From Ancistrus triradiatus (lineage: Eukaryota > Chordata > Actinopteri > Siluriformes > Loricariidae): a stretch of DNA of 64,000 nt. Every line of letters starts with the position of its first letter. Position 1 is the stretch's first letter. The notes beneath the pieces were generated by a model. That model was not told the origin of the DNA and made no database searches. It saw only the letters and a program-made list of their open reading frames with translations. Positions 10,141 through 23,336 of this stretch are shown in pieces. Location: NCBI GenBank assembly GCA_025084515.1, contig JAJAGP010001350.1:138595-202594 (forward strand), given 5' to 3'. Made by a program: the position numbers and the translations under genes.

Positions 10141-11890
10141 TACAAACCATTTTCAAACATTTCCTCGTTCCAAGAAAGGAGCGAAACCTAAAGCCGTCTT
10201 ATAACGCCAGTCTAAGGGCAGATGTTAGCTTAGGACACAAAAAAAATAACAACTGTACTTTGTAATTGAACTTTCCAGCAAAGGAACATGATGTACGCTG
10301 TCCTAAAGGTTTGAGAAAATTTTAGAACCTAGCACCAAGCCATGATGTTAAAAATTCACCGTGATGGAAATATTTCTAAAATTGTACTTTGGTATTGTTG
10401 GATTCTGTGGAACCCATGGGCCAACCTTGTGGTACCCCCATAAGCGCCTGTTTAATCCTTCTCCTGCAACAACTGCCCCTAGACTTTCGTTGTTCTATTC
10501 TTCTGTTGGAAGATGTGCTGAAATTTTTCCGCTCGTAGCTGAATCGATTTGCAGTTTTAGGCATGTGCCGATGAAACAGCTTCCATCAGTGTAATTTATT
10601 ACTAGGGGATATTCGTCCTTTCTGTACAGAATTTACTTTTTTTTTTTAATATACAGCAAATATTTGTCACAAAAGTCTTAGTCCAGTACATTTGTACACA
10701 ACATTAAAAAAAACACACAGTTTACAGAAAATGGCTTCACCTTGGCACTAAGCGCATCTTAAACTCTTTTTGGGAGACTGCTCTGAAGTTTTCTGTAGTC
10801 ATCTTTTGTTCTTTAAATTTAGGCCTTATTTTTCTTAACAGGGGTCCAACAGGGATCCTCCTTCAGCCTCTGCGTAGGCTGGTGAGGAACATATACAGGC
10901 ATAAATGGCTATGATGAAATTAGGGTGATAACTGGTGGGCGAGGGCATTTATTGGCGGTTTACGATCATTTCAAAAGATTAAAACGTTAAGACAAGCCGA
11001 ACTATTTGTTCATGAACCAGTTTAAATGGTTCAATGGCTTTGTTTACTATTTCTAAATGCTACTTTCATTTAATTTCATTTTGAAAACCTGTTCTTAAAG
11101 CAGGCAGTGTGTAAACCGTGTGTAGAGTTACAGTGATTTAAGGGATCATCGGCACATGCCTAGTTCTGACTGTTACTCATCCCAAAGAACACAATAACAC
11201 AAGAAACATTAAACTGTTATTAAGGATTAGTTTAACCGTATGTCACTTTACAGTACGACTCGAGCTTAAATATAGGTCAGTTATGTGCAAAAACAGTCAT
11301 CTGAGTCATCTGGAGAGGTTTTTTAGGCATTACATTGCAGAAGTGTTTCATATTTGAGTTAGTTTCTTGCGCAAATTGTGTTTTTATTTCGAAAATTAAC
11401 ATTGGAGTAACCCTAACTTTTGCAGACTGCGGACGGTTGGTGAGAGGCTGAACTGCAGGAAAAAAGATAAACCCCGCCGACTTGTGGTCAAATCTCAGAA
11501 CTGCATTTTGTTTTGTTAAATAGATTAATTAATTGGTGGAAAAAGCATTGAACATAGTCGTTGGTTGATCTGGTTTGCTGTGTAAACTGCTTTTAAACTG
11601 GTGCTACAGGATAACGTCGCTAACAAGTAACGGATGTCGCAGTATGCTAGCGTAGGACGATGTGTACTTGAACAGTAACGAACGTTTCTGGTTAATACTG
11701 TGTCCAAGTGAACCGTTTCAGAGAGTTTAAAGGGATTTGTTACGCAATATTGGCCACTGTTTGGTGTATGGAACGCAGTTACTTATAAAACTACTACATT
11801 GATAGGTGAGCATCTTTTACTTGTTAGCAGCATTAGTTTCTTAGCACCAGGACAGAACTGTGACGTGGACACCATGTAGATTTGATTCAA
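10141..11890. other. Intergenic, no gene seen
   Basis: Moderately AT-rich, with stops in all frames at normal density. No recognisable transposon, tRNA or exon. It could hold an alternative 3' UTR for the zinc-finger gene. Confidence 0.5.
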
Positions 11891-11894
11891 AAAA

Positions 11895-11977
11895 GAAAAT
11901 AAACCTGGACAAAATATTTAAGTTATTCAAGTTTCAAATACTTGAATAATGTAAATCTTTTGTCCAGGTTTATTTTC
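11895..11977. repeat. 83-nt near-perfect hairpin (37-bp arms, 9-nt loop)
   Basis: Arms 11895-11931 and 11941-11977 are reverse complements with three mismatches. The loop is TTTCAAATA. The arms begin with GAAAATAAACCTGGAC. The size and pairing fit a microRNA-like precursor or the remains of a tiny palindromic transposon. Nothing in the sequence decides between them. Confidence 0.8.
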
Positions 11978-12496
11978 TTCATGCCATCATTCTTATACAC
12001 GTGCTGCCCTCTTCTGATCAAACCAAGGCACTGCAAGTGTGTTTTTAAATTCCTTTCACATCGTTTCTGTTTTATCTCTTTGCCCGTTCCTTTCTTATAT
12101 CTGGTTCAAACAGGGGACCTTCGAGATTGAAATCCCAATAACCCGTGTTTTCTTCCAACTCTTCCAGGTGTTAATAACGTCTCGGTACTTTGTTGTCGTG
12201 TTTATTAAATGTCGGTCAATATACATTTGCTAACTTTAGCTAAACCTGCTGTAACTGTGATAGCTGAGCTTTTTCAGTACAACCCTAGCATGCCTTTTAT
12301 ATCCATTAAACAGTGTTTAACTCATGAATCTGACGTTGGATTGAATGACTTGTTTAAAAATGATGTTTTTTAAAAGCTAATATTAGGAAAATAGCTAGGT
12401 GTGAGTCTTCCTAAATCTCCATGCAGGACTGTGATATTTAGCTGTGATTAGAGACAAATAGAGCCCACACCTCTTTCATTTACAGTTAAATCTTAT

Positions 12497-12636
12497 TCAG
12501 AGTGACTTAAGAACTGATAAAATCCAAGCACTTGTGGGACTTACTCAAGGACCCACCAGTGCCAGCCAGAATTTGAACCCTGGACCTTCTGCTCCATAGT
12601 CCAGTACTTAACCGCTAGGCTACCACAGTCTTCCAG
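12497..12636 (-). mobile_element. tRNA-derived SINE fragment
   Basis: On the minus strand it has a tRNA-like head (TGGTAGCCTAGCGGTTAAG, then GGTTCAAATTC as B box), followed by the family body ending in the CTTAAGTCACTCTGA-like tail. Relatives lie at 44953-45010, 50377-50533 and 58592-58785. Confidence 0.7.
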
Positions 12637-12639
12637 CTT

Positions 12640-14930
12640 GTCTAGCTCTGGATTTGGAAGTATGAGATGGCTTCTGACTCAGAGTGTGTCAGAGCTTATT
12701 CTGAAGGAATGAAAATGACAGAATGCCACATTCTGTGGGCAAAAACGTACCACAAACCTCACACACACACACGATACTGACTGGATGAGTACATTTCCTG
12801 AACGTAGGCTTGCGCCGCTGTTTGGTCTGAGTTTAGCCGAATCCAGACCGGCTTTCTCTTTCAGGAGGCGACGCGTGTGTCTCTGGTTAGCCACCGTGAC
12901 GTCATGGTTGTTCTTTCAGCTCCACAGGACGGTGGTGCGTCATTGGGTAAGGACTGCTTATTCAAAGGGTGCGAGTTCATATCCTCAGAGTTTAAAGCTG
13001 TGATCTGCACAAAAGTTTGTGGACACCCATTCTAATTACTGAGCTCTGCTATTTCTGTAACACATTCGTAGCATAAAGCGTACATTTTTGGATTTTCAGT
13101 AGACAAACAGTGGCAGGAGAGTGGGTTGGACTGATAGATCAGTGATTCTTGATAGGACACATTTATAACATCCCACTTCCAACAAGTACGCTCATCAACT
13201 TTTTGTCCTTAAATGAAGTCCATAGAGAATTGGTTTGCCTACTTTTGATAGAGAACTTGGTCTCATCTTCATCAGACACCTTGAAAATGTACTGGAATGC
13301 CAAAAGTGTCAGGGCTTATTGTCTAACATCAGAAGCGGACCTCACAGTCATGTTCCAAGACCCAAATCGGATCTGATCTCCTTGGGTGGCCTAGACCCCC
13401 TGATTTAAATGACATGGTTCGACATTTTTTGATGATCCACTAGCATTTTGTTTCCGGAACCTCAGAATTCAAACTTGACTGGACCCTACGGATGGACTGT
13501 ACATGTACAGGTTTTACCCGGAGTTTGGAAAAAAAATCTCGAACGCATCGTTTGATATCCGATTTGTTCGAATACAAAAGACTTCAGACATTCCCCTGTA
13601 CTTTCCCTGCCACAATTAACACCTGCTTGACCTGGTTGTGGGTGGCGTGATGGTGACATGCCCTGGACAGAATACCAGTTTATGCCAGGACTTGGGGTCA
13701 CGTGGCCATATGGCCGCATCGGAACCCGGGTCACTACAGCGGAACTTTTGCTTAAGTCGATATTGTGACTTGCTGAGCTGATGGGTATTTCAGGGGCACT
13801 AATAGTGTGTGTGTGGGTTCACTCAGGTGGCACGTGACTCATTTTGGACGAAAACCTTCCATGTGTGTGTATCCATAAACATACAGTCGTTTCCTTAGTG
13901 ACTGAAAGCAAACAGTCTAACCTTTCTCAAAGGAAGTGACTAAAACACTTTCTCTGTCTCTCGCTCTCTCTCACAAACACACACACACACACGTACAGAC
14001 ATGCTCTGTCTTTGTTTATATCTCTGTCACACACACGTTAGCCCCATCACCATCCACAAACTTCCTCAAACCAACACGTCTACTGATTAGGTAACACTGT
14101 TGCTGATTAGGTAATGTCCGAAAAACGTTTTTGTGTGTGTGTGTAAGTGAGAGAGAGATTCCATTCCTAAACTACTAGTAGCCTACTTTCCACAATGTTG
14201 TCTATCCCAACTAGGTTAAGTGGGTTTGGAGAGTGAATGAATTTTGTGTTATTGCTTATAAATGTACATGAATCCATACCTGTACCGAGGAGACCCTTAA
14301 GAAAAGCTCGCTACCCAAACGTTTTGGGGTTGAGCTACACTCGAATTCCCAGGATGGACACAAAACGGTCGGATTGACGATCCACAGTTTGAATGATGTT
14401 GGTTAGGACAAACTCTTATTTACTCTCCCCAATGGACAGAAAGGTTCGTTCCTCATATTTTCTCCTTTCCACTGTCACCGGGCATCCTGGTAAATAGGCT
14501 GAGAAGTCAAACGGAAAGCACCGGGTACGAGCACGCTCTAGCTGTAGGTTTGTGGTGAACGTTATTCAGCAGGCTAAGCCCAGGTCTATTTGTGTGCTTT
14601 GTTGTTCCAGGTCTGTCATTGTGGCTGTCGGTTTTCTTTTTTAAATAAGAGTCTAGCGCTGTGATTTGCGTTGTTATTGTGGTGGACAATTTGCTGGCTC
14701 TTGGGATTTTATAGGTGTACCCATGTTGTTTCCACCCAAAGTCTAGTCGTATAGCTGCGATGTAAGTACAGTTTATGCTGAGCGGGCCGTGCCAGAGTGT
14801 GAGTGTGTCTGTGGATGGGAACAGGTAACGAAACTTAATACCTGTAGTATTGTACAAACACTGTAATTGTGGGTGATATTTAATTTAGCAGTAGCTTTGG
14901 CTTCCAGTCGGGTGTGTAAGGGGGGAGGAG
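12640..14930. other. Intergenic, short microsatellites only
   Basis: No exon or complete transposon recognised. 13975-13992 is a short CA run. 13010-13480 has the feel of an old DNA-transposon relic (opens near ACAAAAGTTTGTGGACACCC) but I could not place it. Confidence 0.4.
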
Positions 14931-15060
14931 GGGCCCCTGTGGCGCAGCGGTTAGTGCTGTCGCCTCACAGCTCCACAGGCCCAAGTCCATGCCCGTCTGC
15001 CAGCTGCTTGTGTGGTTTGCATGATTTCCCATGTCTGCCTTAAGTCAAATGGCTTCTCTA
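14931..15060 (+). mobile_element. SINE-like head (tRNA-derived)
   Basis: GGCGCAGCGGTTAGTGCTG, then CGCCTCACAGC is the A-box region of a common fish SINE-like repeat. The body (GGTTTGCATG...CCCATGTCTGCC) is degraded. Similar bodies are seen near 30110-30290 and 46270-46350. Confidence 0.5.
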
Positions 15061-15429
15061 AGGTGCCTCTAGAGTAAGTGTGTACCCTGTGATGGTCTCA
15101 TCTCGGTCTTGTCTCGCTCTCGGGGTAAGGTGGACTCGGAAATTGTTGTCGAGACCAGCCGAGTCCGATGCGTCTGTTTGAGGTAACGTTAATTATTGCA
15201 TTGACTGAACTTTTGTGTCTATTGTTATTGAATATGAGCAATCCATTCACCTACATCATACATCAGTCCTTTCTCAACATGCCTATATAAAATCTGCACT
15301 CTGGCTAACAGTGAAAACAAGATCCTGCTCTTCTCGTTCAGTATCCAATCAATAACCACGTTTTGTTTTGAATCGGCAGAAGTTATGGTCCGCTGGCTTT
15401 ACGTTAACATATCTGCAAAATTTGGAAAT

Positions 15430-15442
15430 ATTATTATTATTA

Positions 15443-15478
<36 letters not shown>
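15430..15478 (+). repeat. ATT trinucleotide microsatellite
   Basis: About 16 units of ATT with one interruption. Confidence 0.9.
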
Positions 15479-15479
<1 letters not shown>

Positions 15480-15727
15480 GTTTTCACATTTAATAATAAA
15501 CATGGATAGAATGGATGTTGTTGTTTATATTCAGGTGACTTTATGTGGTGATTCTGATTATGTTTGAGAAAAGAAAGGAAACAGAATCATCACCATCAGT
15601 TGCTTCCAAAAGTTACATCACCTAGGTTTGGCTAAGACTATAATGTAATAATAATACTTAATAATAATTTAAGGCTATATATAAGTTCATGGTATATTTC
15701 ACAAAATATATGATTTGTATTAACATA

Positions 15728-17275
15728 TACAGTGGGGCAAAAATGATCTAGTCAGCCACTGATTGTGTAAGTTCTCCTACTTAGAAAGACGAGAGAGGTC
15801 TGTAATTTTCATCATAGCTACACTTCAACTATGAGAGACAAAATGAGAAAAAAAATTCAGAAAATCACACTGTAGGATTTTTAAAGAATTCAATTGGAAA
15901 TCATGGTAAAAAATAAGTATTTGGTCACCCACAAACAAGCAAGATTTCTGGCTCTCACAGACCTGTAGCTTCTTCTTTAAGAAGCTCTTCTGTCCTCCAC
16001 TCGTTACCTGTATTCATGGACCTGTTTGACCTCATTATCTGTATAAAAGACACCTGTCCACAGCCTCAAACAGTCAGACTCCAAACTCAACCATGGCCAA
16101 GACCAAAGAGCTGTCGAAGGACACCAGGGAAAAAATTGTAGACCTGCACCAGGGTGGGAAGAGTGAATCTAGAATAGGCAAGCAGGTTGGTGTGAATAAA
16201 TCAACTGTGGGAGCAATTGTAAGAAAATAGAAGACATACAAGACCATTGATAATCTCCCTCGATCTGGGTCCTCATGCAAGATCTCATCCTGTGGGGTCA
16301 AAATGATCATGAGAACGGTGAGCAAAAATCCCAGAACTACACGGAGGGACCTGATGAATGACCTGCAGAGAGCTGGGACCAAAGTAACAAAGGCTACCAT
16401 GAGTACACACTACGCCGAGAGGGACTCAGATCCTGCAGTGCCAGGCGTGTCCCCCTTGCTTAAGCCAGTACATGTCCAGGCTCATCTGAGGTTTGCCAGA
16501 GAGCACATGGATGATCCAGAAGAAGATTGGGAGAATATCATGTGGTCAGATGAAACCACAATAGAACTTTTTGGTAAAAACTCAACTCACCGTGTTTGGT
16601 GGAAGAAGAATTCTGAGTTGCGCCATACCTACTGTGAAGCATGGGGGTGGAAACATCATACCTTGGGGCTGTTTTTCTGCAGAAGGGACAGGACGACTGA
16701 TCCGTATTAAGGGAAGAATGAACAGGACCATGTATCTTGAGATTTTAAGCCAAAACCTCCTTCCATCAGTGAGAGCATTGAAGATGGAATGTGGCTGGAG
16801 CTTCCAGCATGACAGTGATCCCAAACACACCGCTTGGGCAACGAAGGAGTGGCTCCATAAAAAGCATTTCAAGGTCCTGGAGTGGCCTAGCCAGTCTCCA
16901 GACCTCAACCCCATAGAAAATTTGTGGAGGGAGTTGAAAGTTCGTGTTGCCCCAAAGCATCACTGCTCTAGAGGAGATCTGCATGGAGGAATGGGCCAAA
17001 ATACCAGCTAGTGTGTGCCAACCTGGTGAAGACTTACAGGAAACGTTTAACCTCTGTCATTGCCAACAAAGGTTATGTTACAAAGTATTGAGTTGAACTT
17101 TTGTTATTGACCAAATACTTATTTTCCGCCATGATTTACAATTAAATTCTTTAAAAATCCTACAATGCGATTTCTTGGATTTTTTTTCTCATTTTATCTC
17201 TCATAGTTGAAGTGTAGCTATGATGAAAATACTTGCACAATCAGTGGCTGACTAAATACTTTTTGCCCCGCTGTA
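15728..17275 (+). mobile_element. Near-complete Tc1-like transposon (inactive)
   Basis: It is flanked by TA at both ends. Terminal repeats CAGTGGGGCAAAAA (left) and TTTTTGCCCCGCTG (right) are inverted, with similarity reaching roughly 200 bases inward. It carries one transposase gene on the plus strand, which is broken. Relatives in the window: 7328-7735 (nested fragment) and 44545-45696 (inverted, truncated). Confidence 0.9.
16093..17091 (+). pseudogene. Tc1-like transposase, disabled
   Basis: About 333 codons from ATG 16093 to TGA 17089-17091. It has an N-terminal helix-turn-helix (MAKTKELSKDTREKIVDL..., GVNKSTVGAIVRK), then a DDE domain: WSDETTIELFG holds the first Asp, HDSDPKHTA the second, and SPDLNPIENLWRELK the Glu, with the usual 34-residue spacing between the second Asp and Glu. 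Breaks: an in-frame TAG at 16228-16230 and a frameshift near 16640, where the frame moves between AELRH-like and VKHGGGN segments. Confidence 0.85.
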
Positions 17276-18099
17276 TCATGTATAATGAATGCTAAGGAAA
17301 TCAAGTGAATTAGAAACTTTTATAATTTTTCCATTTTCCTCTTATTATTCTTGTATGATGAAAGGAATCTTAATCTGGTCTCGTTTTTGGTCTCGGCTCC
17401 ACCCAGGCTCGGTCTGGACCCGGACTCGGCTCTAGCGGTCTTGACTACAACACTAGGATCAGGGTTAGCATGAACTGAGTTAAGCAGGTTTGGACGGTGA
17501 ATGAGTTTTGTGTTATCATTTGTGAAACGTATGTGAATCCACATCTGTATCAAGGAGGCACTTAGAAACCAAACCAAGCCCAGAAAATGGTGTTTACAAT
17601 GGTCTTAACACACACATGGTTCGAATAACGGGAAGGTCTGACCCTCCTAATTAAGACTTGGAACTTTCATTTCCAGTGTTGGCTTGACCTGTTTCATTAG
17701 CAGTAGGCTATGAAACGTCATATTATTTAACGTTCAGACTCAGTCACTAGCAGCGAGGCGGTGCAGGATTCGCAACATATGTTTATTATTTAATTTTGAT
17801 GGTGAATTTAGCCTTTTTGATATTCGCTTTTATAACCTGATGCACCTCGTGTTGTTTTCACTCAAGAATTCGGGACTTTTACCTGGTTGCGTTGAACAAT
17901 ATGAATCCAGGTGTGCTGAAGGGCGAGTAATTGTATTATTTCTTTTTGAACTCAAATTAGATTTCATTCACAGACTCGACATGAGCAAAGGGGAAATCTG
18001 TGACTGTCTAATTCGTACTCTCTTTATTAGATCAGTGACTCACGATTCGAATCATTTAAAGTTTCTGAGCTCGGTGAGCCGATTCACTACGAAAAGAAT
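17276..18099. other. Intergenic, nothing recognised
   Basis: No gene or clear repeat was seen upstream of the ltbp3 promoter region. Confidence 0.45.
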
Positions 18100-18499
18100 C
18101 GTTTGTGCATCATTCCTTGATCCAGTCTCCAATCGGTAAGGGAAGGACCGTACCGGATTGGTCTCGCTCCGCCTCTCCTCCTCCTCCTCTTCGTCCTCCT
18201 CCTCCTCCTGTGTCTAACTTTCTCCAAAACTCATACGCGCGCGCGCGCACAGCTGGAAAAGTGGCGAGTGGAAAAACGGTTGAACCGGAGAGACTTTTCA
18301 TCCGGACTTTTCTGGACTTTACCATGTCTCCTTCTGCGTCGTTTCAGACCGCGCCCGGTTCCTGGAGCTGGTTCGACGAGCTGATTTAAACTCGACGGAA
18401 CTTTTTTGGGCTCGCGCTCTCAACCCCCTCCCTCGTCGCGCTCGGTGAAACGTTACGTGCTGTTTGCGCGCGAGAGATCCAACACCGAACGATGCCAGT
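18100..18499 (+). promoter_or_regulatory. ltbp3: Promoter/5' UTR region of ltbp3
   Basis: A polypyrimidine CTC-rich block (18175-18212) and an alternating CG run (18237-18249) precede an increasingly GC/CpG-rich leader that continues into exon 1. No clear TATA box. Probably a CpG-type promoter; the start site is undetermined. Confidence 0.55.
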
Positions 18500-18770
18500 A
18501 TGCGCGTGGTGACGCCGCTCTCCCGTCTGGTGCTCCTGCCGCTGCTGCTCTTCCTGACCGCGTTCGTGCTCCGCAAACCGGTGGAGTGCGTGGAGCGCGT
18601 GTCCGCCGCGCGCGAGCGCTTCAAGGTGGTCATCGCGCCGCTCATCTGCAAGCGCACGTGCGAGCGCAACGGTCAGTGCCGCGACACGTGCGAGCAGGGA
18701 GACAACACCACGCTGATCGGGGAGAACGGACAGACCGCCGACACCCTCACCGGACACGGGTTCAGAGTGG
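18500..18770 (+). CDS. ltbp3: ltbp3 exon 1: signal peptide and N-terminal region
   Basis: The start ATG at 18500 is followed by a hydrophobic core (LVLLPLLLFLTAFVL), then a basic segment with RERFKVV, ICKRTC and TLIGENG as in LTBP3. An upstream ATG (18492) is out of frame. The donor is GTGG|GTAAGT at 18770/18771, phase 1. Confidence 0.93.
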
Positions 18771-21700
18771 GTAAGTGCCGCGGTAACGGCTCCGGTGTTG
18801 GTTTGCGTAGCGGGGGCTGCCAGTTTGGATCATCTGTTCCGAACCCGGTCACGGGGATAAAAACACCACCAACACGTAAATCAACAAAAGCAGCCCACAT
18901 TACTTCGCCTTTAGAGACAAGCTATGGAGGCAGTTACGTTTACATATAGGGGTGAGGAACCTTTTTAAGGCTGCAGTGTTTCCTACCAACCAAAAACGGT
19001 TCTGGAACCATCACTGATAAATGATCTGTAGCAGTGCCAGGGAACCTTATCCACAAACCCAGTGTAGCTCCAAGATTCCAGCGGCTCAGGAACCAACACT
19101 GAAAGGTTCTAGAGAAGATGTGGGGAAGCTTATCTGCAAAGGGGTGATGCAGTTGCAGGTTGTCACTCCAACCAATAAAAATGGTTCAGGAACCACTACT
19201 CAAGGGATGTATAGTAGTACCATAGGACCTTATCCACAAAACCTAGTGTTCAGTGGTTCTGGAACCATCACTGAAAGGTTATACAGAAGACATGGGGTTG
19301 AAGGTTTTCTCTCCAACCAACAAAAATGGTTCAGGAACCATCACTGAAGGGCTCTGTAGCAGTGACAGAGAACCATATCCATAAAACCCAAAGTACCAAC
19401 AAGTTTTCAGTGGTGTAGGAACTGGGTGATGCTTTTTAGGGTTTTCACTCCGAACAATAAAAATGCTTCGGGATCCAAAAGGCTCTATACCAGTGACAGA
19501 GAACATTATCCACAGAACCTAATGTTCAACGGTTCTGGAACCATCACTGAAGCCTTTGAAAGAAAATGCAGGGAAGCTCATTTGCAAAGATGTGGTTTAG
19601 GAACCATCTATAGAAGCGCCTCTTCTACAAAATCCCAACAAGTATTCAGTGGTTCAGGAACCATCACTGAAAGCTTCCAAAGAGGAAGAACTCATTTGCA
19701 AGTTTAGGTTTAGGGTTTTCACTCCAACTAACAAAGGTGGTTCAGGGACCATCACTGAAAATTGATCTATAGCAGTGCTGAATAAACTTATCCACAAAAC
19801 TCAGTGTTCAAAGGTTTTGAAAGCTTCGAAAGAAAATTTTGGGAAGCTCATTTGCAAAGAGTTGATGTGGTTTAAGATTTTCACTCTAACCACTAAAAAT
19901 GGTTGAGGAACCATTGTTAGGGATCTATAGCAGCGTAAGAGAAACTTATCCACAAACCCAGTGTGGCTAAAAGTATTCAGTGATTCAGGAACCATCACTT
20001 GAAAGGTCTAAATAAGACATGGGGAAGCTCATTTACTTCAATGTATTTATTTATTTGCTTAAAGTGTTTAAGTGGTTTAGGGTTTTCACTCCAACCAACA
20101 ACAATGGTTTAGGAACCATCACTAATAGATTCTATAACAGTGCCAGGGAACGTTATCCACAAACCCAGTGTCGCTACAAGTATTCAATAGATCAGGAACC
20201 AGCCCTGAAAGGTTCTAAAGAAGAAGAACTCAGTTGCAAATGGGTTATGTTGTTTACGGTTTTCACTCAAACCAACAGCAATGGTTCAGGAACCATCACA
20301 AAAAGATTCTATAGCAGTGCCAGAGAACCTTATTCACAAACCCAGTGTCACTACAAATATTCATTTGTTCAGGAACCAACCTTGAAAGGTTGTAAAGAAG
20401 AATAACTCAGTTGTAAAGGGATGATGCGGTTTGGGGTTTTCACTCCAACCAAGAAGCATGGTTTAGGAACCATCACTAAAGGGATGTATAGCTGTGCCAG
20501 GGAAACTTATCCACAAATCCAGTGTCACTACAAGTATTCATTAGTTCAGGAGCCAAACCTGAAAGGTTCTAAAGAAGAAAAACTCAGTTGCAAAGAGGTG
20601 ATGTGGTTTAGGGTTTTCACTCCAACCAACAAGCATGGTTCAGGAACCATCACTGAAAGTTTCTCTAGCAGAAGTAGGGAAGCCTACACACAAAGTGAAT
20701 CATTTGGGGTTTTTCACTCCAACCAACTAAAATGGTTCAGGAACCACTAATAAAGGGCTCTATAGCAGTGCAAGAGAACCTTATTCACAAACCCAGTGTA
20801 GCTACAAGTTTTCAATGGTTCAGGAACCATCCCTGAAAGTTTCTAAAGAAGAAGAACTCAATTGCAAAGGGGTGATGTGGTATAGGGTTTTCAATCCAAC
20901 CAATACTGATAGTTCAGGAACCATCACTAAAAGGATGTATAGGAGTGCCAGGGAACCTTATCCACAAAGCCCAGTGTGCCAACCAGTATTCAGTGGTTCA
21001 GGAAAAATCCCTAAAGTTTCTAAGAACTCAATTGCAAAGGAGTGATGTAGGTTAATGTTTTCACCCCAACCAACAAACAGTGTTTCAGGAGCCATCACTG
21101 AAAGGACTTGTAGCAGAGCCAGAGAACATTATCTACAAAGCCCAGTGTGCCAACAAGTATTCAATGGTTCAGGAACCCTCAATTAAAGGTTTTGCTGTCT
21201 CTGAAGCTATTATGGATTTCCATACCAACAAAAAATGGCTTAAAAATGCCGAGCTGTGATTGCTCCTAGGATTGACGGAAGCACTAGCTCGGTTGAATGA
21301 AGCGCTCAGGATGGGCTGTACTGCTTCAGGTGGTCAGTAAGACGAGGGTTGAGTGTCATTAGTGTCGTGAACGTCGCTCTAACCTCGTCCTTTCCGGGTG
21401 AGGTTCTGCCGAGTTGTGCCGAGGAACCTTGCAGAGTGTGGTTCCTGAACCGTATCTGTTGGTGCTGCAAGCTACGAAAAGTGTGGTTTTTCACCCTATG
21501 TGGAAACATTTATGGTGAAAGGTCCAACAACTACTGGAATAGGACGACGGAAATCTACTGCTGCAGCGGAGGGGATGGTCACCCACCGGACCGGGCTCCT
21601 CCTCCCTGCACTGCCAGTCGTGGATTATTTGTGATGCCCGACCCTGTTGGTAGGCACCACTGGGACTCGGACTCAGGTCAGTGCTGTGGTGGGATGAACA

Positions 21701-23287
21701 TCATGATAAATACAGCCAGTGTTTGGACGTCCCCAGTCTCCTTCTCATGAGCAGCATACCATTCTCAGGCCAACTAAGGGGTCCTTCAGCGGCTGCCTCG
21801 GGGTCCGCGTCCAGAGGGAGCAGATCCGTGCCTCAGAAAGTAAACTTCATGGGCTAAAATGACGTTAACCAGAACACGAGGGCTAATTTTAGAGAGATTT
21901 TCTATAGTGCTTCTCAGCACACGAAGCAAGAATACGAGAAAACGAAACAAAATGCGACTCCAGTACCATAGAATTAGTGCAAAGGATCAGCAACAGACAG
22001 AAAAACAGGACCCGGACCAGCGCCAAGTCTTAATTACCACTTCCGAAGCTTAACTTAATACGAGTTTACAAGGCACTCGCTGGCGCAGGAGGTGTTTCGG
22101 GAGTGGATACACAAGTCTGACGGAACGGAGGCTAATGACCGATGACGGGGCGGCTAATAAAAACGAGTCAAATTGTTGCGTAACGAGGCTCACGCGCAGG
22201 TGGAGGAAGTGGCGTGATGTTATACACTCGGTTTTTTTTGTTGTTTTGACAACCTCTGAGATGCTTAATGTTCTCCTCAGCCACAGTTTAAGACTATGGC
22301 CGAAGGAGATTTATTGTCTTTCCTATCGAGCATGATCGCTTCCGGAGGGTAGAACGGATCCAGATGGGCGAACTATCACGCGGCTCTGGATTAGGGTTTG
22401 GATTTGGGGGTGAATAAAAGCGATAAATAATCATATACTGAGATTTTTTTTGTTGTCTGACAGTCTGAAGGAACGTTCGTCTAGTCAGCGTCCGTTTGCT
22501 TTAACCAGCGGATTTTGATAGGAAATAACAATCTGTCTATGAACTCCGGACGTTGCTCCATAAACAGCAAATTAAAAAAGGTTTAGCCTGTGCCGTTTCA
22601 GTGCCATTAATCTTATTTACGAAAACTTGTGTGTTTTGTTTATATTTTTGTATTTAATTTATTGTCATGAACATTGATTTACTAGGCACTAACACGTTCA
22701 GCTGGATTTAAATACTTAAAGGTTTAAAGGGGTTAAAAGGTGATCCTGCCTTGCCTGTTGTGGAAATGAGTTTCTGTAACCAGACTCATTCCCTCTTGGT
22801 TGGGTGCAGCCAGCGGGGTGTGCTGATTTATGTGTTTATATTTCGGTCCTAGAGTGTGCGTGCGATCGTCAGTGTGTGCTCGTAACTGGAGAACCACGGT
22901 GTTGTGTGTCTTGCAGGGAGTGCCATGTAGAACAGTTTATTTTTGGGATGCTGTGTTGATGGTAGCGTTCCAGTTGTGTTTTCGCCGTTTGCACACAGTT
23001 TTCTTGTGAAAATACCCTTTGTACTTACATTAATGTAGCCTGAAAAGATTGTGTGACTATGGTCATAAAGGTGTCTCGTTCAGCGGTGCGACTCTAGCAT
23101 TCTGGCTACATGCTGTTATACTATAGCGCTGTTATAGCGCCAGCTAACTGACTGCTGAAATGTAGCTCGCTTTATATGCAAAAAGGGTTAAATCCGGATT
23201 CAAAGAGATCGTCATTTAAACGTTAACTTTTCCTAAGTGAATGACACTGTGCTTGTGGTAAGGCATGGTGCCATGGAGTCTACCCAA

Positions 23288-23336
<49 letters not shown>

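Noticed and set aside
13010..13480. Possible old Tc1-like relic
   Set aside because: Only the opening words resemble such an element; no second end or transposase piece was found.
21349..21750. 133-aa plus-strand frame
   Set aside because: No recognisable domain, no splice or promoter context, partly overlapping a satellite-like core.
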